NCBI GenBank assembly: GCA_029876055.1
Contig: CM056874.1
Coordinates: 1,426,001-1,490,000, forward strand
From: Madurella fahalii
Taxonomy: Eukaryota; Ascomycota; Sordariomycetes; Sordariales
Direction of reading: 5' to 3'
Length of the DNA stretch: 64,000 nucleotides
A program made the position numbers and the translations under genes. The stretch's first letter is position 1, and each line of letters starts with the position of its first letter. The notes beneath the pieces are model-generated. The model was given only the letters and a program-made list of their open reading frames with translations. It searched no databases and had not been told where the DNA came from. Positions 32,522 to 42,955 of the stretch are shown here, piece after piece.

Positions 32522-33524
32522 TCATGGCATTGACTCATCCTTGACACGGTTGGCTTTGTACGGGCCTGAGAGATAGTGGTAATGCCCGGGGACTAGCGCT
32601 CTCTGGCGTGCCCAGCCGTTCAAGGCATCCCAGTTGACGCACGTGGTGACTGCGTCCGATCTTAGCTCCTTGTTGACAGGCGAGTGGGGATCGTCCGTCC
32701 ATTCTGCCGTGTAGATGGCCGTGTTGGCGTGACACATCAGTGCCTGGCGGAGGGTATCGATGCAGTGATCTAGCCGCGCAATTAGCATGGCCTGCTTCGG
32801 TCCAGGCTAGGCCCCCAACAGGCCGCACAGTACGTACCCGAATGCTCCTTTGAGTATCCTTCTGGATGCTTGGCATTAGCTAGCCGAGGCCCGTAATAAT
32901 CCCAGTGAACGACTCGGCGGAGGTTGTTGAGGCAGTGTAAATGGTGGAACACGCCGAGCACGCCGGCGTAATCGCTACCGTTGACTTGCACTCTGTTGGT
33001 TTTGTCTTCGCCGACCATATCCAGCTCGCTTGATGTGACCCTAACGTTCAAAGCTTTTGAGCGAGTTTTGGCTTCTGACTCTAGAAGCATCCATAGGGGT
33101 CATTCCACTTACCGTAGAGCAGCTCATTCCACACTGCGTCCAGTTCATCAGATGGCTCGAGATTCCACGGATGTCGTAGTCGTTCCCACTCATGCCTCTC
33201 TTCATACCGTAGGACTTCATTTGGCAAAGCTGCTTCTTTGTTAGCTAGGCACCTCAGCCGGGTCATATGAGTTGGGTACCACCGGCCCACATACTTACTG
33301 AAGTGAGTGTCTCCAACCACGCCCGGGCATCGCCGGTCAGCGGTATGAGTTGATGCCACCTGAAAGGTCAAGACGGCTGCGATGTAGACTAGAAGAGAGA
33401 CTATCACAAGTTCAAGTGCAGTCTTGGGCAGCCGCCACCGACTCGGCCGGCGCTCATTGTCTTCGTAGTCAATGTTGTCATCGAGCAGGCGCTCTCTAAG
33501 ATTCTCAGACGAGCTCTTCGTCAT
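32522..33524 (-). CDS. UstYa-family (DUF3328) oxidase, four exons
   Basis: Model: complement of 32522-32769, 32838-33053, 33113-33229, 33299-33524; 268 residues. An N-terminal cytosolic segment is followed by one membrane helix (ALELVIVSLLVYIAAVLTF). Both diagnostic HxxHC motifs are present: HHLHC at about 151-155 and HSDHC at about 185-189, the latter created across the last exon junction. SDELDAVWNELL and RVTSSEL before them are also family-typical. Introns of 69, 59 and 68 nt have clear branch points. Known UstYa proteins are copper-dependent oxidases that cyclise, hydroxylate or chlorinate peptides in fungal RiPP and related pathways (ustiloxin, asperipin, cyclochlorotine). Which peptide this one acts on is unknown; a 48-residue secreted peptide gene lies 845 bp away in the opposite direction. 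Confidence 0.9.
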
Positions 33525-34369
33525 GGTGAAATGCTAGGACTAGTGTCTAGCGCAAGCTGCTTGATGAAAAACTTTGTGGATGTCGAAGGTTCCACATGTA
33601 GTTACTGTAGAGCATCGCCAAATCGCATCTGGTTCGATTTGCTCGAACCGAGTCCAGCCGGCCAAATAATACTAATCTCAACCACTGCCCATGTAATCCT
33701 AATATATCACTGTTTGTCAGCCAACAGAGTGACGGCATTGCTCACCGAAGCTACAACGTGCCAAGCTGGTAGCGTAATCACTCGGAGGTGAAGGATCGGT
33801 TCAGCCTACTGATCCATCCATGGTAGGGTTGTCTGCCTAGTCTTCTCGGCATATTTGTATCGAAGACGGGACATCCTCGTATGGTTGCTTTCACCGATAA
33901 TCCATGCCGCCCAAGAGCTGCGCCTGTCTCATCTGTATCGATCCTGTGTGTCCTTTTCCGGCAGGTATCCCCAGCGGGGGGTCATTCGCATAACTGAACC
34001 AAGACGGAGTGGAGCCAGCGGTGTCGCATCCAGGAAGACTGTCGCCTTGGAGTTGGCGGCGATCGGCGGCGCTTCCGTTGGTTCATGGGCAAGGTTGGGA
34101 AGGCCGGTTACACGAATACCGGCACTCGGAGAATGCTAACGCCTCCAAGACCATCGGCCTAGCCTTTGGAGTGGCTCATCAGGCGTTCCGAATACGTATA
34201 AGATCGGTGTACTTGCCAACCGGCAATTTACGTTGATTACCTATGCAACATCTTCTCAAAGTCGAAAACAATTTTGCCGCTACGAGCTTCACGAGCTTGA
34301 CAAGCCTTTCTCCATCCCGGCTAGAGTTTTTATACTTTGCTTGACGCTTGCGACTTACACGTCATTACC
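33525..34369. other. Shared upstream region between UstYa-like and small peptide genes
   Basis: Divergent promoter interval. TATACTTTGC at about 34331 lies about 40 bp before the peptide ATG and could be its TATA element. Short frames inside have no motifs. Confidence 0.4.
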
Positions 34370-34602
34370 ATGCTTCCCAAGCTTTTGATCCTGATGCTTC
34401 TAGGCTCTGTGGCCTTGGCCGTTCCAGCCAGCCTGGGTAAGGGTTAATTGGTTGATCAGGACTGAAGCATTCTGGTGCCGACGTCTTTACTACGCGCTGC
34501 TCTGCTAATGATTATTTGCTAGGCGCCCGTGACCATGTTCCCGCCGGAACCATGGATATTGTTGTTCACGATATTCCTGTGGTAGAGACTTCGGATGAAT
34601 AG
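34370..34602 (+). CDS. 48-residue secreted peptide, two exons
   Basis: Model: 34370-34436 and 34523-34602. Exon 1 encodes a near-perfect signal peptide (MLPKLLILMLLGSVALAVPA). The 86-nt intron has GTAAGG, a GCTAAT branch point and TTGCTAG. Exon 2 gives a roughly 25-residue acidic tail rich in Val, Ile, Asp and His, ending at TAG. The ATG has an A at -3. The mature part has no cysteine and no Kex2 (KR) site and is not a repeated core, so it is not a standard dikaritin precursor or a cysteine-rich effector. It has Arg-Asp near the probable cleavage point. The spliced structure is the main evidence; the function is unknown. Proximity to a UstYa-family oxidase and a peptidase raises, without proving, a precursor-peptide role. 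Confidence 0.55.
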
Positions 34603-34910
34603 TCGGGCCTTCATAACTTCAGGGTTTGATCAAGGAGATGAGGGCAAATTTTGGCGTTTGAGCTGGGTGAACATAAAAGTTCGTCACACAGGAAATGTTA
34701 CTTCAGGGCATTACCAAAGTCTATCGATCCTAGCATGATCTTCTAATACGCACTGCCAGTTGTGCTTCCACGTTCGATCATATCTCATTGCCCGCTCTTG
34801 TCAAGGTAATAGCTCCAGATTCACATCCACTAAGCACATCACAGCAATTTGTACATTGTAGAAGGGGAATATAAGCCTAGCATATACGATTCGTGCTCAC
34901 TTTACTGCTT
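34603..34910. other. Short convergent interval
   Basis: Lies between the stop of the small peptide gene and the 3' end of the minus-strand rhodopsin-domain gene; nothing else seen. Confidence 0.3.
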
Positions 34911-36277
34911 TCATACAGCTCTACCAATCCAACTAGGCTCTGGTGGTAAGAGATGATCATCGTTGTTGGGCATGTGGCTTGAGCTCAGCCTGTAGCCTGT
35001 GGTGATTCTGATGTAGGTTCTTCGACTCGGATTCCCAGAGTCAACGGATTCTGTCATAGCCCTTGATGCCCCGGCGCCGTGAGACCTAGAACGTTTTGAC
35101 ATGCTGTAATAGAAGGACGACGTTGTTGCGCCCATGTTGTCGGCCCACATGAGCCCGCTCCGAAGTGAGTTGAGGAGAGGCCAAAAGTAGACGAAGCAGG
35201 TCGTGGAAATAGCCGCAAATTGAACGACCTGGATACACATGTAGTATGGGAACGCTCGGAGGGTATAGTTATCCTCGAACAGGCGTGGGAGGTAAACCAG
35301 TTGCATGACGGTGGGTACAATAACCCTGAGAAACTGTGTTAGCTCTTACTAGGGCTGCCTCGTAGGAGTACACTGGTTCATGGGTGGCGTACAATACCCG
35401 CAGCCCAAAGAAGGAGAGCACAATTGCCCGGTTTTTTAATGGTACATTAAGAGGATATATCATGATTGCCGGAAGAGCAACTAGGGCGGCGTCGGTCAGG
35501 ATATTGGTGATGCCCACGAACTCGAGAAAAGCGCGCTGTCAGACCGGTGAGCAACAAGAACGTCCCTCGACAACAAGGACATGATACTTACAAGGTTGAG
35601 ACACTGCTCCGGGCTCGAATTCCACGGCATATGCGTACCACATCGAAGAGCTGATCCAAGGCAGGATGCCAGAGCCCAGAACAGTGCGATGGAACCCAGC
35701 ACGAAGATCAGGCATCGATGCGCCCTGTCTGCTGAGAGCGTGAGGAGGCATACGCAAATAGAGAGCTTCGAAAACCCAAGGCCGAGAATAAATAGCAGAT
35801 CCCCTGCGTACGTTGTCTTGTAAATGGGAGTCAACAACGGCCCGCCGGACTGGTGACATGATTACAAGGGCGAAAGGCTCCTTACCTGCATCATTGCCCG
35901 CAACTCCTCGGTCGAAATGTCGGCAATGTCCTTCCCCAAGCCCTTGGCTTCAGGGACAAGCACGGTTACGGACTGACCAACGCTAAAAAGCTATTCCGTT
36001 CATGTCTAAGTTTCCTGTACGCGAGCACAACAATCTGACGGTGTTGGCACAAACGTACAAATGCAGAGAAAGCCAGTATCTCCTCAACACCCAAAACTTT
36101 ATTGGATCGCAGGAAGAACTTGGTAACAAGTCGAAAGCAGAACATGAGGGTTGTAAGTGCGAGGAGAAGCCATGTAGTCATCTGAATGATTGGGTTTTGA
36201 TCGGTATCTGTCGCCCTGATCCCGCCGGAGCTCACGGAGCCATCACTATGTGATGATCGGTCGAATAGTTCCGCCAT
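34911..36277 (-). CDS. PTH11/SAT4-like integral membrane protein, five exons
   Basis: Model: complement of 34911-35325, 35393-35535, 35592-35816, 35886-35990, 36059-36277; 368 residues. Seven hydrophobic helices are visible, including TTWLLLALTTLMFCFRLVTK, YAGDLLFILGLGFSKLSICV, FVGITNILTDAALVALPAIM and FAAISTTCFVYFWPLLNSL. Features typical of the fungal rhodopsin domain include GLGFSKLS and the NILTDAALVALP strand. The C-terminal tail is hydrophilic and Ser-rich. Introns are 56-69 nt. For the second intron the acceptor at 35817 was chosen over a nearer one that would give only 36 nt. Family members are GPCR-like plasma-membrane proteins (Pth11 class) or have no known role. A dead relative lies at 18780-19317. 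Confidence 0.85.
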
Positions 36278-36995
36278 GGTGGAGTCGATGTTGGCATTAT
36301 CGGGGAGGACGGGGAGCGGTCGGCGAGAAAGCAGAGTGAGACGCGGGTATGGCACGGGTGGCTTTTTGTGGCGTTCCGCTAGGGGCGATCCGAGTTGCGC
36401 AATGTAGATGATGGAGAGCGCCTGCAAAAAAGAGGGCGGGCTGCGGAACGTTTGGCACATGGCGAGCACCAAATCCTTGCGAATCTGGGCCTATCATGTG
36501 CAGAAGAATGGACAGCAGGCATCTCGATCAAACATCCGGTTGCAACCACACCACAAGGTAAGGCAAACGCGTGGCACAGTCGCTATGCATGAGTCCGGTG
36601 AACGCCGTGGCGCGGCAGGTCGGCTACCACTGTAGTGTCCCCCCGACCCTTTAATAATACAGTCCGGTCGTGCGGCACAGGGCACCTAACCCAATAAGGT
36701 TCAAACTTGATGCTAGTAGTAATTACTACCTAACCTGCGAGTATCTGGCCCTTCTTTTACCACCAGTCCTCGTCGGCATGCCGGCCAGTTCCGTGATCTA
36801 ATCTCCTTGGTTGCTAGTGGACCGAAAGCTTGGATTTTCCACTTTCACGCCCGATCGTCTTTGGCTGTCGGGCTGATGTCCCGTCACGCTGTCGTCGTGT
36901 TCTTCTCCCCTCTTTTTCTCTAATTCTTCCTCCAAGTTTTGGCGCCATAGGCCTTCCTCTGCTCCTCGCACACAGTGGTTCTATTCTGGGGCATC
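36278..36995. promoter_or_regulatory. Divergent promoter region (PTH11-like / APC permease)
   Basis: 718 bp between two divergent starts. Frames here are shadows. A pyrimidine-rich stretch (TCTTCTCCCCTCTTTTTCTC, about 36900-36920) precedes the permease ATG, as is common in fungal promoters. No TPP-aptamer core was found. Confidence 0.45.
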
Positions 36996-38726
36996 ATGTC
37001 TAAGGAACAGAACGCGAGGTGGGGCCCAACATGGACTGTGACGGTCGATGGAAGCGAAAAGTCGACCGAAATCGGGTCTCTGAACGATGACGCCCAGCTA
37101 CAGCGATTAGGGAAGCGACCAATCCTCAATCGAAGCTTTGGCTTCATGTCCATCTTGGGGTTCTCATGTTCGGCACTCTTGTCGTGGGAAGGCGTCCTAG
37201 TCACATCGGTACCGGGGCTTCTTAACGGCGGCCCGGCAGGTGTGATATGGGGTTTTGTAGTCAATTGGATCGGCACCATATCCGTATACGCGACGATGGC
37301 GGAGCTTGCTTCCATAGCCCCGACCGCTGGTGGTCAATGTAAGCCACCTTATCCCCTCCAGCGTTAATGGTAAAACCGTGCTACAGACTGGGTTGCTGAT
37401 ATTTGAGCTTGGTCAGATCACTGGGTGGCTATGCTAGCTCCAGAAGCATGCGCGAACTTCCTTGTTTATATCACTGCCTGGCTTACAACAACCGCATGGC
37501 AGGCCATGGCGGTCTCGACTGGGTACATTATCGCAACGATGCTTCAGGGCATTGTCGTGCTTGCCCAACCGACGTACTTGCCTGCGAGCTGGCAAACTGT
37601 CCTCATTCTATGGGCCATCATGCTATTCGCCGTCTTTATGAACTCGACAACAAGTCAGGCACTAGCCAAATTTGAAGGCCTCGTACTCATGCTACACCTG
37701 GCGGGCTTCTTTGGGGTGCTGGTACCGCTGGTGTATTTCGCGCCACACAACGATGCGAAAACAGTGTTCACTTCGTTCGTCAACGGGGGAGGCTGGTCTA
37801 CGCAGGCTTTGTCCTTTTTTGTCGGCTTTCCTACGCTAGCCACCTCACTCATCGGCGCCGATTGTGCCGTGCATATGTCAGAAGAGATCCAGTCCGCTGC
37901 TCTCGTCGTGCCGCGGGCGCTGATGTCGACTGTCTTACTCAACGGCTCCCTCGCCTTTGCCATGATTGTTGCGTTGATGTTCTGCTTGAGCGACCTGGCT
38001 TCGGCTCTAGGAGCGGCCGAAACCATGTTTTACCCCTTTCTGCAGATCTTCCACTCAGCTGTCGGGTCGACGACGGGCGCGTGCATCATGGCTGGTATTG
38101 TTCTCGTCCTGGCAGTAGCTAGCAGCGTCAGCGTCTATGCTTCCGCTTCACGCATGCTGTGGTCGTTTTCGCGGGACAAAGGCTTGCCCTTCCACGAATA
38201 CTTGGTCAAAGTACGTCTCCGGTCCTTATTGTCTCTTTCCTTCTAACTTACCTCTAAAAAGCTCTCTCGAAACTCGCTCCCTGTCATCGCTATTCTTACT
38301 ACCTTAACAATAACCATGCTACTGTCGCTCATTACCCTTGGCTCAGCTGTAGCCCTCAGCGCTCTGCTATCCTTGGTCATTGCTGCATTATACTCCTCGT
38401 ATCTTCTGGTATGCTGTCTGCTTCTCTGGCGCCGTACCACTGGTGCGATCCAACCTCATATTAGTGGCTCCGACATCATGGATCTGGGCTTCCTTACCTG
38501 GGGAGTCTGGAGAATTCCCGAGCCACTTGGAACCATCAACAACATTGCCGCTATTCTCTACTCTATCTTTCTGCTCTTCTGGTCATTTTGGCCGCAGACG
38601 AACCCAACTACCCTGGAGACGGCAAATTGGAGTGTCCTTGTTTTCGGTTCAGTTGTCATCTTTAGCGTTCTGTGGTATGTAGTGCGGGCTCGGCATTCTT
38701 TCCGGGGCCCCATCAGGGAAGCTTAG
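36996..38726 (+). CDS. APC-superfamily amino acid/choline-type permease, three exons
   Basis: Model: 36996-37338, 37417-38210, 38262-38726; 533 residues. The N-terminal cytosolic region leads into RSFGFMSILGFSCSALLSWE, then WGFVVNWIGTISVYATMAEL with the family's ASIAPTAGGQYHWVA motif (split by intron 1). About 12 hydrophobic helices follow, with DCAVHMSEEI and SRDKGLPFHEYL, both typical of the fungal GABA/choline permease subfamily. It resembles Uga4/Hnm1-type proteins of the plasma membrane; the substrate cannot be read from sequence. The S. pombe thiamine permease Thi9 belongs to this superfamily and the next gene downstream makes the thiamine pyrimidine, so thiamine or precursor import is a possible but unproven role. 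Confidence 0.88.
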
Positions 38727-39401
38727 AAGGGAGCTTGGCTACCGACAATGATGAAAAGTTCCTCCTAGACGAATCGGCGTTAAAACACCTCCACTATGAT
38801 ACGCTTGAGGAGTGGACAGGACGAAACACATGCGAATGCCGCCCGGTGTGTCCAATAAGAATAACTCATGAACACCAATCCGGGCATCATCCAAGGGCTT
38901 GTTGAGGCTGTTGTGTAGGTATCGCCAAGACATGATTGGTGGGCCGCGTAGCTCACGGATTTCCCGTCGCTGAGCTTTGCCACGCTTGACTCTTCGCTAT
39001 AACTGTTTCTGCCCAGTACCTAAGTGCATAAGGAAAAGAGGCTGGTAAATGTAGAGATCTCACCAACACTTGGCAACAATGAATTGCGTTCCCACCCACG
39101 CCGGTCTTCGGCGCCATTCGCGGCAGCCGTCGTCTCGCCAATGGCCAATCGGCGTCGCTCCGCGTGTTTCAACCGCTTTGATAGTATCAAAATGACGCAT
39201 CGCAATAGTAATGTAGTAGTATTTGTCCCACATTCGCTGGCATTTAACCCCTCACGGTTGCGTGAACGGACTTTCGGCATCTACATATAATATCGCGTCC
39301 CCCCGTTCGAAATCCTAAACCCCTAATAAGAGTTCTCTGCTCAGAGCTTACCCACTCACCATCTTTCGACCCTCTTAAGTATTTTGCCCAGACCTTTACC
39401 G
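38727..39401. other. Upstream region of the thiamine gene
   Basis: Promoter and first part of the 5' UTR of NMT1. No gene. TATAATATCGCG occurs at about 39286 and may be a TATA region. Confidence 0.35.
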
Positions 39402-39689
39402 GTACGAAGGTCCTACAAAGACATGGTCACTCTCGCCATGGAGCTTGCAGATCAAGGTAACGATAGCAAAGAAAGCAGCCGGGTGTTCAGCGTGCTCCAG
39501 TGTCTCTGCTCCCGCAGCATTGCCACCGCCGTCACGACCTACGTGGCAGTCGCCATGGGAGCAGGGTGCACTGGTGCCGTTGATCTGAGAAATACCGGTG
39601 AACTTGATCTGGATAATTCCAGCGGAAGGACATGCTTCTTTGGCTTCCCTCCCCCTTCCCACGTTCTGTTGTGGAACTGACTCTTGCAG
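39402..39689 (+). promoter_or_regulatory. 5' UTR intron with alternative donors and a uORF (TPP-controlled splicing)
   Basis: Two donor sites share one acceptor (CTCTTGCAG, ends 39689): an upstream donor GTACGA at 39402 and a downstream donor GTAACG at 39457. The ATG at 39423 lies between them. Use of the upstream donor removes it. Use of the downstream donor leaves a short uORF that runs across the junction and ends at TGA 39718-39720, overlapping the main ATG at 39711. CAGATCAAG at 39448-39456, directly before the second donor, is perfectly complementary to CTTGATCTG at 39603-39611 inside the aptamer. This is the layout shown experimentally for Neurospora NMT1: low TPP hides the second donor and permits expression; TPP frees it and represses. 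Confidence 0.85.
39558..39638 (+). ncRNA. TPP riboswitch aptamer (THI element)
   Basis: Contains the conserved TPP core in order: CAGGGTGC (39562-39569), CTGAGA (39585-39590), then the pyrophosphate-binding half GAACTTGATCTGGATAATTCCAGCG (39600-39624) as described for THI elements. The P1 helix can form between GGAGCA (39558-39563) and TGCTTC (39633-39638). The P3 stem is short. It sits in the 5' UTR intron of the pyrimidine-synthase gene, the standard fungal location. Confidence 0.92.
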
Positions 39690-39710
39690 CACCCCGCTTG
39701 ATCTGTCAAC

Positions 39711-40932
39711 ATGTCGACTGACAAGATCACCTTCCTCACTAACTGGTAGGGTCTTCCAATGCCGGGTTATGCTGTACGGCGTGCTGAAATCGAGACAACG
39801 CCAGGCACGCCACGCCGTACCACGCGCCGCTCTATTTGGCCCAAGCTAAGGGCTACTTCAAGGATGAGGGGATCAAGGTTGCCATTCTCGAACCCAATGA
39901 CCCCAGCGTAAGCTTCAATTTTATTTGACTGTGCGTTGGCCCCGACTGTTCCTGATTCGCCGAATGTTAGGACGTCACGGAGATCATTGGCACGGAGAAG
40001 GTTGATTTGGGTTTCAAGGCCATGATCCATACCCTCGCGGTAAGCTGCTCTCGACATAGACGTTTGATGTGCCGTCATCGGGCTCTGACAAGGTTGCATA
40101 GGCCAAGGCACGCAACTTCCCGGTGCTCTCCATTGGAAGCCTTCTCGACGAGCCGTTTACCGGTGTGGTGTACCTGAAGGACTCCGGTATCACGCCCGAC
40201 TTCCGCACGCTGAAAGGCAAGCGTATCGGCTACGTCGGCGAGTTTGGCAAGATCCAGATCGACGAGCTGACGTCGCACTACGGCATGTCGCCTTCCGACT
40301 ACACTGCTGTCCGCTGCGGCATGAACGTCTCCAAGGCCATCATCAAGGGCGAGATCGACGCCGGCATCGGTCTCGAGAACGTCCAGATGGTCGAACTCGA
40401 GGAGTGGCTTCAGTCGCAAGGCCGCCCTAAGTCCGACGTGCAGATGCTGCGGATCGATGAGCTCGCTGAGCTTGGCTGCTGCTGCTTCTGCTCCATCCTG
40501 TACATCGGCAACGAGAAGTTCCTCCGCCAAAACCCCGACAAGGTCCGCGCCTTTTTGCGGGCCGTGAAGAGGGCCACCGACTTTGTCATCGCGGAGCCCG
40601 AGAAGGCTTGGGCTGAGTACGTCGACTTCAAACCGGTCATGGGCACGGCCCTCAACCGCAAGATCTTTGAGCGCAGCTACGCCTACTTCTCCAAGGATCT
40701 GAAGAACGTGCAGCGCGACTGGGAGAAGGTCACCAAGTATGGGAAGCGGCTGGGGGTTCTGAGCGCCGACTTTGAGCCCAACTACACCAACGACTTCTTG
40801 GAGTGGACGCTTGAATCCGACTCGAAGGATCCGATCGGCGACCAGAAGAGAATGGCCGAATTGCAGAAAGACGTTGCGGCCAAGGGCGGGTTCCAACGCC
40901 TCTTCGATACTATCGCCGAGGTTAAGGGCTGA
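39711..40932 (+). CDS. NMT1 (THI5 family): HMP-P synthase, thiamine pyrimidine biosynthesis
   Basis: Model: 39711-39745, 39805-39907, 39971-40039, 40102-40932; 345 residues. Signatures include FLTNWHATPYHAPLYLA, GFKAMIHTLA and GCCCFCSILY. By this model the residues known to be essential in yeast Thi5 fall at the same numbers: PLP lysine Lys62, the histidine consumed as substrate His66, and the iron/catalytic motif CCCFC at 195-199. The enzyme makes 4-amino-5-hydroxymethyl-2-methylpyrimidine phosphate from its own histidine and PLP, so each protein works once. Expression is predicted to be controlled by the TPP riboswitch in the 5' UTR. Three introns of 59-63 nt. High GC and unbroken, so active. 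Confidence 0.96.
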
Positions 40933-41198
40933 AGTTGCACGGTACTACTCCAGTTCCGAAGCGTCGGGTGGATTCAACGCTGTTGGGAATTGTCGAGTCA
41001 GTTTGTATTCTTGTCATTCATTTACTACGAGAATTGTCCCGTATTAATAGGAGGACCACCGCCATGATCGCCGCAATAAATACTGGCTGGTTCCCAACCT
41101 CGTGCCGTTGACCGCCTTTCAGTATGCCTCTACTACTAGTACTACCTTCTATCCTGAACCGTCATGATAAAATATTGACTTTCATCCGAATTTCCCGC

Positions 41199-42955
41199 TT
41201 ATGCTTCCTTCCACCTTAACAGGGTGAAGGAGTGTTTGCCAAATGTAAACTTGCCCTTCCCATCCCAAGAACTTTCCTTGATGCCAACCTTCTGCTCTTC
41301 GGCAGTATTCGTGACGTGAATGTTGTCACCAGAAACAGTAAACACATCAACGTTGTCGGCCTTCAGCCCATCCAGCGAGACCTCGTAGTCGCGATCTTCG
41401 CTCAGATTGGCAACGGCCAAGTTGACGTATCCATCGCCACCCAAGGCAGCGCTGCAATCCAGATACGGTGTCTCGATGGTGGCGCGGATCCACGCCGGTC
41501 TCGTCCGGCCCGTGTATTCCGGAGCCCGGACGTTCAGCGCGATGGCGTGGCCGCGCATGTACTTGCTGAACAGCAGGAGCGGCCACCAGATGGTCTGCTT
41601 GACCAGGCCGTCTTTGCTCGTCATCAGCGGCGAGATGACGTTGACGGATTGCGCGATGTTGGCCATGCCCATGTCCTTGGCCTGGCGGATGAAGCCGTTC
41701 AGGAAGACGGCCACGGCCAGCGCGTCCGAGAGGGTGTATTTCTCCTCGGCGCCCTGCTCTCCCGGCGCGCGCACCGGGTCCCAGACGTTCCACTCGTCGA
41801 AGCATATTGTCTGCTTCGGGACTGTCTCGGGGACTTTGTTCTCGATGCGGGCCAGGTCGATCAGGGCGCTCGCCATCTGGATGGCGCGTTCCGCACCCCT
41901 AGGCGCCGTCGCATTCGCCAGGTGCTCCTTGTCCGCCGTGTAGACGTGGATGCTGTGCATGTCGATGAGGGACTTCGTCTTGTCGCCGCTCAGGCCGTGG
42001 ACATCCCATTTTACGCACTCCTTCAGGACGTAGTAGTCCCAGGACGAGTAGCCCGACTCTCCGCACAGGATCAGGGTAATGCTGGGGTCCAACAATTTCA
42101 GGGCCTTGGCCCACTGGTAAGCCTTTTTCGCGTAATCTTCCTTGGTCATCTGCTCGACCTGCCATGGACCCCAACACTCGTTCCCAAGGGCCCAATATTT
42201 CACCTGCCCCGTGTTAATCAATGATTCACTAGACTGATTTGAGGATCTCGGGCATATTACGTTATACGGTTTTTCACGGCCGTTCTTGCGGCGAAGGTTG
42301 GCATAATATGTGTTGCGGTCCGAGTTGCAGTACTCGAGCCATCCGAGGGCTGTGGTTCAGTAATTAGTCTGGTACTTCTTTGCAGGAATCGGAGACGAAG
42401 CTGACCTTCATCCAGGGTACCAGTTCCGAAATTCAAGCAAAGGTAGGGCTCGGTGCCAACGATTTCACACCATTTCATGAACTCGTCGGTTCCAAACTGA
42501 TTGAACTCGGTGCCAATCCAGGCCAGTTCCGGTCTGTTTGCAAGTGTCAGCGTATCTCTTAGACAGTTAAGACGAGGGGAAGCGACCTTACCTGCCTGGC
42601 CTGTTTTCTTTGGGACCTACGCCGTCGAGCCAGTGGTATGTGGCAACGAAATTGCCGCCGGGGTACCGAACCACAGGGACGTTCAATTCCTTGAGGGCTT
42701 CAATGACGTCTTTGCGGAAACCATTTTCGTCCGACAGGGGATTTCCAGGGTCGTAGATGCCACCATAGATGCAACGTCCCATATGCCTTAGACTTGTCAG
42801 CGAGTTCCCGGACCGGGAGGCTCAAACGAGGCACTGATCTCTTACTCTGTGAATCCGCCATAGATATTGTTGTTGATCTTGGCAATTTTGTGGGCGGGAT
42901 GGATGGCGATGGAAGGGCTGTCGCCCTCCTCGACTCGAGTGAAAGTACTAGCCAT
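41199..42955 (-). CDS. GH51 alpha-L-arabinofuranosidase, five exons
   Basis: Model: complement of 41199-42203, 42261-42349, 42406-42533, 42592-42786, 42846-42955; 508 residues. There is no signal peptide, as in intracellular GH51 enzymes. N-terminal NNNIYGGFTEHMGRCIYGG and RYPGGNFVATYHW are family-typical. The acid/base Glu is in WALGNE (about Glu183) and the nucleophile in CFDEWNVW (about Glu311). Introns are 56-59 nt with consensus sites. It would release L-arabinose from short arabino-oligosaccharides taken up by the cell. It is divergent from an MFS sugar transporter with a 647-bp shared promoter, which suggests a two-gene arabinan-use unit. Confidence 0.94.

Noticed and set aside
35817..35885. 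36-nt intron alternative (35850-35885) in the PTH11-like gene
   Set aside because: Below the usual fungal minimum; the 69-nt alternative has a GTTGACT branch point and keeps the family sequence.
40075..40896. 273-codon minus-strand frame opposite NMT1
   Set aside because: Shadow of the NMT1 last exon, which has the CCCFC motif and the correct frame.
41232..42224. 330-codon plus-strand frame opposite GH51
   Set aside because: It is the shadow of the GH51 exon; the minus strand has the catalytic motifs and matching splice sites.
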